Shown here one piece after another: positions 18,501 through 25,489 of a stretch of DNA of 64,000 nt (its first letter is position 1; each line of letters opens with the position of its first letter). This DNA is from Planctomycetota bacterium (GTDB lineage Bacteria > Planctomycetota > UBA1135 > UBA2386), in the NCBI GenBank assembly GCA_016795295.1, contig JAEUHP010000171.1, forward strand, positions 30,536 to 94,535, written 5' to 3'. The notes beneath the pieces were generated by a model. It searched no databases. It was not told the origin of the DNA and saw only the letters and a program-made list of their open reading frames with translations. The translations under genes and the position numbers were made by a program.

Positions 18501-19257
18501 CTACCGGCTCACGGCCGGCGCGCCGCGCGGGCGGCGCGGCGGCGGTGCCACACCCGTGCATGGCGAAGGCAGTCTCAGTGGCATCACCGTCGACGGCATC
18601 GGCAACGTCCAAGGGCTGGTGGTCACCGTGCCGCTCGCCGGCCGTATCACCGGCCTCGTGCTGGACGGCTCGGGGCAGCCGGTCGCGAACGCCGAGATCG
18701 CCTGCGTGGCCACCGGCACGACGGGCCGCAAGAGCGCGGGCAATCCGCTGTTCGAACTGCTGCGCGCCGGCAACCGGGCGATCCGCACCGGCGACGACGG
18801 GCGGTTCACGGTGCCAGGGCTCACGCCGGGCCGTTACGACCTGCGGGTCGAGAGCGAAGCACTCGAAGCCGGCAAGGCGCTCGACGTGCCGGTCGCCGAA
18901 GACGGCACCAGCGACGTGACGCTGCGCATGGTGCGCGGCGCGCGGCTGCGGGTGCGCGCCACCAACGTGGCCAAGGAACGCATTCCGCTGGCGCAGATCT
19001 CGCTGCTCGACGGCCAGGGCAAGGCAGTGGTGAGCCGCGTGTCGACGCTGTCGGTGATGAAGCGGTTCCTGGCGCAGAAGGACGAAGTGGCGGATTCGGG
19101 TTGGTACGAGTTCGGCAGCGTGCCGCCAGACACCTACACGGCGGTGATCGCCGAGAAGGGCAAGCCGGAGCTGCGCATCGTGCGCACCATCGCGGACGGT
19201 GAGACGGTGGAGTGGGAAGTGGATGTCGGGGCAGAACTGGCGCGGCGGGAGCGCTGA
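15550..19257 (+). CDS. large membrane-anchored protein with many carboxypeptidase-regulatory-like (Ig-fold) repeats
   Basis: 1235 residues from the ATG at 15550, which directly precedes one hydrophobic anchor (LFVALAVALLLGIWWLG, residues 9-25). Open sequence farther upstream overlaps the histidine kinase and is not needed. The body is a string of about ten CarboxypepD_reg-like domains. Each opens with G-x-V-x-D/G-G-x-P-V/L-A-x-A (GRVLDAAGQPVAAAAVAM, GRVLDDLGQPVAAAQLEL, GLVLDGSGQPVANAEIAC) and ends with a turn like FRIDGLAAGTFRVTARH. Such domains are beta-sandwich stalks or carbohydrate-contact modules of exported proteins. A 1121-residue frame on the opposite strand is only a shadow. Function is unknown; a surface structural role is inferred. 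Confidence 0.85.
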   Translation: MTARTRTNLFVALAVALLLGIWWLGHDPAPALAPSTPKADAPAAADPAQAQLGDAGPGAMAASSDLARQATGPTAPPTGVRGIVVDQRTGAPLAGVEVLAVADEPGLEPLVARFRGLFQGGMYTETRAPRRELGRTLSGPDGQFEILGLPPGRVFLDGRSDGWFVRTPGTARLAHGEVQTGLELRASPGGRVRGIVLGADGGPAPFAHVHLRPGLNAFFGQLTERQYRWLETTADAQGRFDLPGVPPGQGYTASASATGIALEEQFGIAVAQGQVTELTLRGHTGATVSGRVLDAAGQPVAAAAVAMVYLDISRVLFSADGKSAPIVTDERGAFRIEHIAAGRVAFVAAAADLAPSAIEELAVVDGGRYEDLVLQLDTGATIQGRVLDDLGQPVAAAQLELRPFERPNDPQFLKMMLKIRRVSTESGADGRFTARGLTGERLVVQAQKPGYATTMRFGVKLDDPDLVIELQRGVVVRGRVEQDGAPVPRFRVETRTRALPAPGTEAPAATADARPNRRTDGQSAPTWANDDNGMRMRFGRGGEPPTGTLHLPEGQTLLDRGIDGNWREVADAAGHFELRGIPPGRVRVRVRGDGQLDATEQEIDLQPGQTSAELLFQLAPGLLLTGTVVDDTTGLPISDAQVTAYPQRTDRPRNGLFAVDLDPEDFDFLALAAATGRRSAISDSKGRFRIDGLAAGTFRVTARHPDLAKASAKDVRLEAAAPPPDVQIRLGSGGGVEGLVTGRGQRPLADALMVAFSLQTGTVRSHTSDARGHYAIDGLPPGQYLVFKSRLDERADNIPLELLSNMRLKATTVKAGKLTRVDVHDESDDGVRVFGTVREGPTPVPRALVTLLGSDRDGILGMGVRSGAAGLDGRYELTGIKPGTYALQVTRFLGQPLQSTFEIEVPGDSGEFLFDIVLPTSELSGTVVDTRGQVVAGIQVSLASEQGTASSADGLLGLIAQGGFAQARTDGNGAFRLRAVAAGTYRLTAGAPRGRRGGGATPVHGEGSLSGITVDGIGNVQGLVVTVPLAGRITGLVLDGSGQPVANAEIACVATGTTGRKSAGNPLFELLRAGNRAIRTGDDGRFTVPGLTPGRYDLRVESEALEAGKALDVPVAEDGTSDVTLRMVRGARLRVRATNVAKERIPLAQISLLDGQGKAVVSRVSTLSVMKRFLAQKDEVADSGWYEFGSVPPDTYTAVIAEKGKPELRIVRTIADGETVEWEVDVGAELARRER

Positions 19258-19266
19258 GTCGAGGGT

Positions 19267-19866
19267 TCACCCACCACCCGCCGGCTCCGGATCCACCATG
19301 CCCTGCAACGCCAACGCCTGCTCCAGCGCCGCGAAGAACCGCTGGTACGGCTCGGCTGACTCCACCGCACGCAGATAGAACTGCGCATTGGCCCGCACCA
19401 CCAGATCGCGGGTGCCGCTGCGCCGCACCGTGACCGTCACCCGCACCAGATCGGCGCGGTGCCAGAACGGCCCCCACGACCGGTAGCTGCGCGACAGGCA
19501 CAGCAGCGTGTCACCGTGGTAGAGGTGGTAGGTCGGGTCGAAGCTGCCGGCACCTTCGCTCGGATCGAAGCGCGATCCTGAGACGATGCCGAGCCGTTCG
19601 TCGAGCGCTTCGATCTGGAACCCCAGATCCTGGAGCGACTGCACCACGCCCGCCAACACCCGTGGCCGGTCCGCCGTGGCGAACCGCCGCGATTGCGCGG
19701 CGCGCAGCAGCACCTGGCTGTCGTCGGCGCGCCAGATCTGCTCCCGCGCGTCGCCCTGCGTCTGATGCCGGCTTTCGAAGGCGGACATGCAGCCAGCCGC
19801 CAGCAACAGCGCTGCGCCGGCAACCGACCGCAACACCCACCCACACCCGCTCGCGGCATCGGCCAT
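19267..19866 (-). CDS. lipoprotein, paralogue of the two genes upstream
   Basis: 199 residues with signal and lipobox (VAGAALLLAAGC, Cys ~26). The mature part has AAQSRRFATADRPRVLAGVV followed by QSLQDLGFQIEALDERLGIV, and ends in EPYQRFFAALEQALALQG. All three blocks recur in the two upstream lipoproteins, showing a tandem paralogous set. The domain appears to be a small alpha/beta fold of unknown function. This is the last gene of the operon and starts 3 nt after the preceding stop. Confidence 0.75.
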   Translation of the reverse strand: MADAASGCGWVLRSVAGAALLLAAGCMSAFESRHQTQGDAREQIWRADDSQVLLRAAQSRRFATADRPRVLAGVVQSLQDLGFQIEALDERLGIVSGSRFDPSEGAGSFDPTYHLYHGDTLLCLSRSYRSWGPFWHRADLVRVTVTVRRSGTRDLVVRANAQFYLRAVESAEPYQRFFAALEQALALQGMVDPEPAGGG

Positions 19867-19869
19867 GGC

Positions 19870-20298
19870 TCAACCCCGCTCGACGAACAGCGACCGCTCG
19901 AGCGCGGCGAAGAAGTTCTGGTAGACCTCCGGCGTGTCGATCGGCTTGTTGTTGTAGATCGCGTTCACCCGCACCAGGAACTTGCCGCCGTCCTGTGGCC
20001 GCACCGTCACCGTGATCGCCACCACGTCGAAGTAGTTCGGCTCAGCGAAGCGCGCGCCGGTGACCAGCCCGAGCGCTTCGTTGGCGCGTTCGATGACGAA
20101 GCCGAGATCCTGCAGCACCGCCATCACCCCGCGCAGCGCCGTCAGGCGGTCGGGCAGTTCGAAGGTGCGGGACTGGATGGCCCGCAGCTTGGTCTGGGCT
20201 TCGCTGGGCGAGAGCAGGTCGACGCGCGGCTTGGGCGTGGCGCACGCCGCGGCGAGGGCGAGGACCAAGGACATCGGGAACAGCGCGCAGCGGGACAT
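19870..20298 (-). CDS. lipoprotein, middle member of the paralogous set
   Basis: 142 residues from the ATG at 20298, giving a lipoprotein signal (MSRCALFPMSLVLALAAAC). Shared blocks: IQSRTFELPDRLTALRGVM, VLQDLGFVIERANEALGLV, and EVYQNFFAALERSLFVERG. It is the shortest family member and may define the minimal domain. The central VAITVTVRP...FLVRVNAIYNN strands match VRVTVTVRR...LVVRANAQFYL of the downstream paralogue. It is 11 nt from the upstream gene and 3 nt from the downstream one. Confidence 0.75.
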   Translation of the reverse strand: MSRCALFPMSLVLALAAACATPKPRVDLLSPSEAQTKLRAIQSRTFELPDRLTALRGVMAVLQDLGFVIERANEALGLVTGARFAEPNYFDVVAITVTVRPQDGGKFLVRVNAIYNNKPIDTPEVYQNFFAALERSLFVERG

Positions 20299-20309
20299 GG
20301 GTGAAGGGC

Positions 20310-20876
20310 TCAGAGAGTGAAGGCTTCGAGGAACACGGCCTTCGCCAGCTTGGCGAAGAACAACTGGTAGACGAGCGGGTCGCGCACCATCTCCATGCGC
20401 TGCTCGCCCGGCGCGATGTAGTTGCGGTCGACCACGCCGTCGCCCTTCCAGACCACGCGGTGGAACAGCACGCGCACCTCGTGGCGGGTGCCCGTGGTGC
20501 CGGTCGGCCGCGCCACCAGCGTGGCGACGATCTGCTGCTGCAGGTCGACCGGCATCAGCACCCGACCGAGCGACAGCACCAGCAGGAAGCCGCGCGCCGT
20601 CAGTTGCCCGTTCTGCACCGCGCTGCGCTCCTTGGCGGCGCGCAGGAAGCCGAGTTCGGGCACACTCTCTTCGACGTGGAAGCCGAGGTCCTGCAGCACG
20701 GCGGCCGAGGCGGACAGCAGTTCGTCGGCGTCCTTGGTCTCGAAGTGCCGCGTCTGCGCCGCCTTGTGCGCTGCCGCCTCGGGCGCCAGCTGGAAGAACG
20801 GCTGCGGCGAAGGACTCTGGCACCCGGCCAGGAGCAACGCGCAGCAGCTCCACAGCAGCGCCGTTGCCGTGCGCAA
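20310..20876 (-). CDS. lipoprotein, upstream member of the paralogous set (TTG start proposed)
   Basis: The TTG at 20876 gives a clean 20-residue lipoprotein signal (MRTATALLWSCCALLLAGC) and a 188-residue product. ATG at 20972 or GTG/ATG up to 21035 would add an Arg/Pro-rich extension not expected before a signal peptide. No clear ribosome binding site supports any start. Shared blocks with the paralogues are AAQTRHFETKDADELLSASA, VLQDLGFHVEESVPELGFL and LVYQLFFAKLAKAVFLEAF. It carries an extra ~45-residue middle segment. The start lies inside one copy of a 21-bp direct repeat. Confidence 0.68.
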   Translation of the reverse strand: MRTATALLWSCCALLLAGCQSPSPQPFFQLAPEAAAHKAAQTRHFETKDADELLSASAAVLQDLGFHVEESVPELGFLRAAKERSAVQNGQLTARGFLLVLSLGRVLMPVDLQQQIVATLVARPTGTTGTRHEVRVLFHRVVWKGDGVVDRNYIAPGEQRMEMVRDPLVYQLFFAKLAKAVFLEAFTL

Positions 20877-21010
20877 CCGCGGTCGGGACGGCTGCCGTGG
20901 CGACGCTGCAGTGGGCTGGCTGGTGCGTCTCGCCCGCGGCCGTTCCCCGCGTTGCAGCGGCGCCCGCGGCATCGTGAGCTGCGCCGCCCGCAACCGCGGG
21001 CGGGACGGCT
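20873..21010. repeat. 21-bp direct repeat pair (20/21 identical), 117 bp apart
   Basis: GCAACCGCGGTCGGGACGGC (plus one T) occurs at 20873-20893 and GCAACCGCGGGCGGGACGGC (plus one T) at 20990-21010. One copy overlaps the proposed start of a lipoprotein gene and the other touches the stop of the BamE-like gene. Confidence 0.8.
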
Positions 21011-21411
21011 CAGAACTGCGTGTAGTTGTAGGCAAAGTCCCGGACCTTCTTGTCGGCGTCGTACTTGATCAGGATCGTCAGCGTGCGCTGCCGGGTGCTG
21101 GTGTCGCGGCGGCTCTGGCTGCCGCCGAACAACAGCAGGGTGCCGTACGAGGAACGCCCCGCGTCCATGCGGTCGGTCGACACCTTGTCGTAGACCCAGA
21201 CTTCGCGGCGCTCGTCGTCGGTGGTGACGATGTTCGGCGCACCGAGCACTTCGAGCACCTGGACGGACGACATGCCGACCTTGATCTCGCCCTGGACCTT
21301 GCCCACCGTGAGCTCGCCCGGCGCGGGCGCAGCAGCTTCGGGGTGGCTGGCACAGGACGCGGGCAGCCAGACGAACAGCAAGAGCAGGGCGAGGCAGGGG
21401 AGCTGGTTCAT
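21010..21411 (-). CDS. BamE/SmpA-like lipoprotein
   Basis: 133 residues from the ATG at 21411 (MNQLPCLALLLLFVWLPASC gives a lipoprotein signal with Cys 20). The mature part has IKVGMSSVQVLEVLGAPNIV then ERREVWVYDKVST, the pattern of the BamE/SmpA/OmlA domain (helix pair with the G-x-P turn, followed by an E-W-x-Y strand). In proteobacteria such lipoproteins assist outer-membrane protein assembly. Here only the fold is supported. It opens a four-gene lipoprotein operon and is divergent from murJ. Confidence 0.75.
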   Translation of the reverse strand: MNQLPCLALLLLFVWLPASCASHPEAAAPAPGELTVGKVQGEIKVGMSSVQVLEVLGAPNIVTTDDERREVWVYDKVSTDRMDAGRSSYGTLLLFGGSQSRRDTSTRQRTLTILIKYDADKKVRDFAYNYTQF

Positions 21412-21588
21412 GGCACTGGACGAACACGTAGAACCGCTGCGCGCGGCGACCGCGGCGCGCAACCGGAAGTTGGCAGTGTAGCGCCAGCGCCGCGGCGGCG
21501 TTGCACGAGGCCCACGCTGCGGGCATCGTTCGGCAGAAGTGCCCGACACCCCCCCCTTCGCCTGCCAGCGGCCCTGCCGCCCTGGGCC

Positions 21589-23160
21589 ATGAGCCTCCTG
21601 CGCGCGGCCACGTCGATCTCGGCCTTCACCCTGCTGTCGCGCATCCTGGGCCTCTACCGCGACCGGTTGATGGCGCAGACCCTGGGGGCGAGCTGGGTGC
21701 ACGGCACGTTCTTGCTGGCCTGGGTGTTCCCCAACCTCCTGCGCCGCCTGCTCGGCGAAGGGGCCCTGTCGGCGGCGCTGGTGCCCGCCTACGCCCAGGC
21801 CCTGCGGCGCGGCGAGCGCGACGGGGCACGGCAACTGCTCGCCGCAGTCGGCGGCACCGTGCTGACGATCCTCACCCCGGTGTGTGGGGTGGTCGCGGTG
21901 GCGAGCCTGTTGCTGCCCGCGGAGTGGCTGCCGGCGCCCACCCACGGCGGCGTGCCGGCGATGCGGCTGTTGCTGGCGCTGAACGCGGTGCTGTTCGCCT
22001 ACGCCGTGCCGGTGTGCCTCACCGCGGTCTACTCGGGGGCACTGAACACCCTGGGGCACTTCGCCTTGCCGGCCGCAGTGCCGATCGTGCTCAACCTGTT
22101 CTGGATCGCGGCCCTGCTGCTGGCCAAGCCGCTCGGCGTGACGGTCGACGTCGAGATCGCGAACTTCGCCGCCTGGTGGCTGCTGGTCGGTGGCTGCCTG
22201 CAGTTGCTGGTGGTCGTGGTGCCGCTGCATTTGCGCGGCGAGCTGCTGCGGCCGCGCTTCGGCCTGCCCGAACGCGGCACGGCAGCGTTCGCGGTGTTCG
22301 TGGCGATGGGACCGATGGTGCTCGGCATGTCGCTGAACCAGATCAGCAGCCTGCTCGACCAGCTGATGGCCTACTACCTGGTCGCGCCGGGTGCCGTCAC
22401 CTACATCTACCTGGCGAACCGCCTGCTGCTGTTCCCGCACGCGCTCACGGCGATGTCGGTCGCCGTCGCCGTGTTCCCGAAACTGGCCCACGAGGCGAAC
22501 GAGCCGGACCGCGCGCAGCTGCGGCAGACGCTCGATCTGGCGGCGGCGGCCACCATCCTGGTCACCCTGCCGGCGGCCACCGGCCTGATCGTACTGGGCG
22601 AAGACGTGGTCCGGGTGCTGTTCCACGGCGGCGAGTTCGGCGACGGCGATGTGTGGCCGACCGTGCTCACTTCGTCGTGCCTGGTCGCCGGCCTGCCGTC
22701 GATCGGCCTGGCCCAGCTCTACGCACGCGCCTTCTATGCGGTCGGCGACGCCGCGACACCGGCCCGGCTCGCGGTGTGGCTGGTGGTGGGCAACGCGGCG
22801 CTGAACGCCGTGTTGCTGTCGATCACGAACCTCGGCACCGCAGCGCTGACCCTGTCCAGCAGTGTGTCGGCGACCGTGAACGCCGCCGTGCTGGCCCGGC
22901 GCTTCCACCGCCACGCACCACCGCGGCCGGGGCTCCGGCACGCATGGCTGCGCAGCAGTGCGGCCACCGCGGCGATGGCGCTGGCGCTGCCGTGGTTGCG
23001 CCTGTTCCCGGCGACCGCGCCGTTGTGGCAACGAGGGCTGGGCAACGTGGCGCTGCCGATCGTAGCCGGCGTCGTCGTGTACCTGGGCGGGCACTGGCTG
23101 CTGCGTTCGCCCGAACTGCTGGCCCTGCGCGCGCGGCGCCAGCGGCGCGCCAAACCGTAG
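21589..23160 (+). CDS. murJ: lipid II flippase MurJ
   Basis: 523 residues from the ATG at 21589, matching the family N-terminus (ISAFTLLSRILGLYRDRLMA). About fourteen hydrophobic helices of the MviN/MurJ family are present, with LAWVFPNLLRRLLGEGALSA near residue 45 as the typical signature, then GMSLNQISSLLDQLMAYYL and YLANRLLLFPHALTAMSVAV. It should move the peptidoglycan precursor lipid II across the inner membrane, consistent with peptidoglycan in planctomycetes. It is divergent from the lipoprotein operon, with 177 bp between start codons. Confidence 0.95.
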   Translation: MSLLRAATSISAFTLLSRILGLYRDRLMAQTLGASWVHGTFLLAWVFPNLLRRLLGEGALSAALVPAYAQALRRGERDGARQLLAAVGGTVLTILTPVCGVVAVASLLLPAEWLPAPTHGGVPAMRLLLALNAVLFAYAVPVCLTAVYSGALNTLGHFALPAAVPIVLNLFWIAALLLAKPLGVTVDVEIANFAAWWLLVGGCLQLLVVVVPLHLRGELLRPRFGLPERGTAAFAVFVAMGPMVLGMSLNQISSLLDQLMAYYLVAPGAVTYIYLANRLLLFPHALTAMSVAVAVFPKLAHEANEPDRAQLRQTLDLAAAATILVTLPAATGLIVLGEDVVRVLFHGGEFGDGDVWPTVLTSSCLVAGLPSIGLAQLYARAFYAVGDAATPARLAVWLVVGNAALNAVLLSITNLGTAALTLSSSVSATVNAAVLARRFHRHAPPRPGLRHAWLRSSAATAAMALALPWLRLFPATAPLWQRGLGNVALPIVAGVVVYLGGHWLLRSPELLALRARRQRRAKP

Positions 23161-23199
23161 TCGGCACGCGCGCAGATCGGTGCGCTCACCGCCGCGCCG

Positions 23200-23679
23200 T
23201 CATTCCACGCGTTCGAATTCGAGGTGGCTCTGGTCGTCCTGCCAGATGCGCAGCACGCGCCGTTCGCCGTCCCACTCGATGCGCTTCTGCTCGACGGTGC
23301 CCGGCGCTTCGACGTGGATGCCACCTTCGGCATCGGTGAAGTAGCCGAGCTTGCACTCGGTGCGGTAGCGCTGGTCCGTGCCAACCTGCCAGGTGCGCAC
23401 ACCGGCGCGCAGCAGCGCCAGTTCGGGAGTCGGGCCCTCGGCGACCAAGCAGACGAACAGGTGCCGCTTGGTGATCGCAACGTAGCCGGTGCTCTTGGCC
23501 GCGATCTCGGTGCCGCTGGCGATGCGCCGGCGCAGCTCGTAGACGCCTTCGAGAGTTGGCTGGGCGGCGGGCGCCGCCACCGCAGCCGGCGCCGCAGGCT
23601 TGGCCGGTGGCGGATCCTGCAGTCCAGCGACCAACAGGGCCCCGAGCCCCAGCCACCACGCACAGGTCGATCCAGTCAT
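23200..23679 (-). CDS. secreted hypothetical protein
   Basis: 159 residues with a signal peptide (MTGSTCAWWLGLGALLVAG) and an Ala/Pro linker. The following ~115 residues look like an up-and-down beta fold: YELRRRIASGTEIAAKSTGY, HLFVCLVAEGP, RYRTECKLGYFTD, RRVLRIWQDDQSHLEFERV. That is compatible with a lipocalin-like barrel, but I cannot name the family. It follows the anchored repeat protein with 8 nt between stop and ATG, and GGAG lies in that gap, so the two are an operon. Confidence 0.65.
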   Translation of the reverse strand: MTGSTCAWWLGLGALLVAGLQDPPPAKPAAPAAVAAPAAQPTLEGVYELRRRIASGTEIAAKSTGYVAITKRHLFVCLVAEGPTPELALLRAGVRTWQVGTDQRYRTECKLGYFTDAEGGIHVEAPGTVEQKRIEWDGERRVLRIWQDDQSHLEFERVE

Positions 23680-23687
23680 GAGCTCTC

Positions 23688-24923
23688 CTAATCGATGTGG
23701 ATCACGCAGTCGGTGCGCACTTCGCCGGCGCGCAGCTCGAAGGCCGCGGTGCCCACCCGCACCAAGTCGTTGGCTTTGCGGCGCAGAGTCTTGCGCCACT
23801 GCGCCGTGAGTTCGTTGGGGCCGGGCAGCAGCCGGTCCAGCACGAAGCGCCCGTCGTCGTCGGCGCGCACAGCGTCGCCGTCGCCGCTCCAGACCAGGAC
23901 ACCGGCCATCGGCGCCCCCGTGACGCGGTCGCGCACCTGCCCACGCACCACCGCCGCCGCGATCACTTCGACCACCAGGGGCTTGCCCGGGAGGGACTGC
24001 ACCGGCAGTTGGGCGAAGCCCGGCGGCAAGCCGTGGACCAAGAGACGCGGCGTGCCGGTGGCTTCGACATGGTCGAGCACGAACTGCCCGCGGGTGTCGG
24101 GCAGCGCTTCGACCCCGGGCAGGCCGCGCGCCAGGATGCGCAGCGAACGCGGCAGGATCTCGGGCGGCGTGAGCAACTGGCCTGGGCGCGGCGTGGTCGC
24201 TTCGAGTTCGAGTTCGGCCGCGGGCCAGGCCTCGGCCGTGCGCTGCAGATCGTGGTGCAGCAGCACGTGGCTCGGGGCGCGCACGCGCAGCGACAACGAG
24301 CGCAGGCTGCTGTCGAAGCCCTGCAGTTCGAAGCGGCCCAGGGCATCGCTCGCGGCACTGGCGAGCGGCACGCCGTGCTCCCCGCCCCCCATGGCGAGGA
24401 TCTCGGCACCGGCCACCGGCAGCGTGAATTCCTGGCTCGAGCCGAACGCCGAAACCGCCCGACGCACGAACACCCGGCCGCGCAGGGAGCCTGGCTGCTG
24501 CAGACGAATCGGTGCATTCGGCACGCCGCGGCGCACGAACGCGAAGCCGGTGCCGAGTCCCGCGCCCCGGTAGCGCACCACGGCTTCGTCGGGCACCAGA
24601 TCGGCGCCGACTGCCGCCGCCGCCACTCCGGGGGCCACCTGCAGGCTGCCGAGCGGCGGTGGTGGCGACGGTGCGGCGAACGCGAGCTGTGCCGGAAAGA
24701 ACGTGAGTTCGAGTTCGGGCACCGAGTCGGCGCCGGGCGCACCCACGAACTGCAGTTCGGCCCGGCCCGCGGTCCAGCTGGCGTGGCCCCAGCGCAGCGC
24801 GAAGACGAGCCCACACAGCCCCAGCGCGTACCACCACAACGGCCGGCGCACCGGCGGCGGCGGGCGGCGCAGGCGCGGACGGCGCACCGCGGCGGTCGCC
24901 AGAGCGTTGCTGGACTCGGTCAC
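23688..24923 (-). CDS. membrane-anchored protein with carboxypeptidase-regulatory-like repeats
   Basis: 411 residues from the GTG at 24923; an ATG at 24971 is possible but would overlap the divergent sixA coding sequence. After an Arg/Pro-rich N-terminus there is one membrane helix (WWYALGLCGLVFALRWG, about residues 30-46), then Ig-like repeats such as GRVFVRRAVSAFGSSQEF and GQVRDRVTGAPMAGVLVWSG with ALGRFELQGFDSSLRSLSL. A second smaller relative of the large repeat protein at 15550-19257. Role unknown. A TATCGT hexamer ends 7 nt before the GTG, so the transcript may lack a leader. Confidence 0.68.
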   Translation of the reverse strand: MTESSNALATAAVRRPRLRRPPPPVRRPLWWYALGLCGLVFALRWGHASWTAGRAELQFVGAPGADSVPELELTFFPAQLAFAAPSPPPPLGSLQVAPGVAAAAVGADLVPDEAVVRYRGAGLGTGFAFVRRGVPNAPIRLQQPGSLRGRVFVRRAVSAFGSSQEFTLPVAGAEILAMGGGEHGVPLASAASDALGRFELQGFDSSLRSLSLRVRAPSHVLLHHDLQRTAEAWPAAELELEATTPRPGQLLTPPEILPRSLRILARGLPGVEALPDTRGQFVLDHVEATGTPRLLVHGLPPGFAQLPVQSLPGKPLVVEVIAAAVVRGQVRDRVTGAPMAGVLVWSGDGDAVRADDDGRFVLDRLLPGPNELTAQWRKTLRRKANDLVRVGTAAFELRAGEVRTDCVIHID

Positions 24924-24928
24924 CCCGG

Positions 24929-24958
24929 CGACGATACCCCACCGCGGCGCTATCGTCG
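24929..24958. promoter_or_regulatory. inverted repeat TATCGTCG with two divergent -10-like boxes
   Basis: CGACGATA (24929-24936) and TATCGTCG (24951-24958) are perfect inverted copies 14 bp apart. Read outward, TATCGT ends 7 nt before GTG 24923 on the minus strand and 7 nt before ATG 24964 on the plus strand. Neither start has a Shine-Dalgarno sequence. Confidence 0.5.
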
Positions 24959-24963
24959 TGGCG

Positions 24964-25461
24964 ATGCGCATCTACCTGCTGCGCCATGGCATCGCCGAAG
25001 ACCGCGCCGCGAGCGGCCACGACCACGACCGCGCCCTGACCGAAGAGGGGTGGCGACGCCTGCGCAAAGCCGCCCGCACTTGGCGCGCCCTGGTGCCGAA
25101 GCCGGCCCAGGTCTGGGTGAGTCCGCTGCGACGGGCCCGCGAAACCGCCGAAGTGTTCTGCGCAGCACTCGACGCCCCCCCCGCACGGGTCGAACCTAGC
25201 CTCACGCCGGAGTCGGGCTGCCAGACGGTCGCCCGCCTGCTGGAAGCCGAACAAATCGCCGGCGTCGACAGCATCGCAGTGATCGGCCACGAACCCCACC
25301 TCGGCCACTTGCTGGGCCTCTTGCTGACCGGCCAGCGCCACCTGCCGATGCCACTGAAGAAGGGCATGCTGGTCGCGGTCGAAACACCATCGATCGCCAG
25401 CCTGTTGGCCGAGCTGCGCTTCGCCCTGAGCCAACGTGCGGCGGCGGACTGCCGGGATTGA
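24964..25461 (+). CDS. sixA: SixA-like phosphohistidine phosphatase
   Basis: 165 residues from the ATG at 24964 (MRIYLLRHGIAEDRA), with the histidine-phosphatase RHG motif at 7-9. Further family motifs: DRALTEEGWRRLRKAA, VSPLRRARETAEVF and IGHEPHLGHLLGLLL with the second catalytic His. The length and the L-T-E-x-G-x-x-x-x-x form match SixA, which dephosphorylates phosphohistidine on signalling proteins such as HPt domains. An Enzyme I-like protein at 30717-32453 is a conceivable substrate in the same genome, but that is only inference. Confidence 0.88.
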   Translation: MRIYLLRHGIAEDRAASGHDHDRALTEEGWRRLRKAARTWRALVPKPAQVWVSPLRRARETAEVFCAALDAPPARVEPSLTPESGCQTVARLLEAEQIAGVDSIAVIGHEPHLGHLLGLLLTGQRHLPMPLKKGMLVAVETPSIASLLAELRFALSQRAAADCRD

Positions 25462-25489
25462 ACACGCGGTCGGGATCGCCCGGCCCCGT

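Noticed and set aside
15247..18612. 1121-codon open frame on the minus strand under the Ig-repeat gene
   Set aside because: It is the antisense shadow of a high-GC gene: low-complexity Ala/Gly/Arg/His composition, no domain, and fully covered by the better plus-strand gene.
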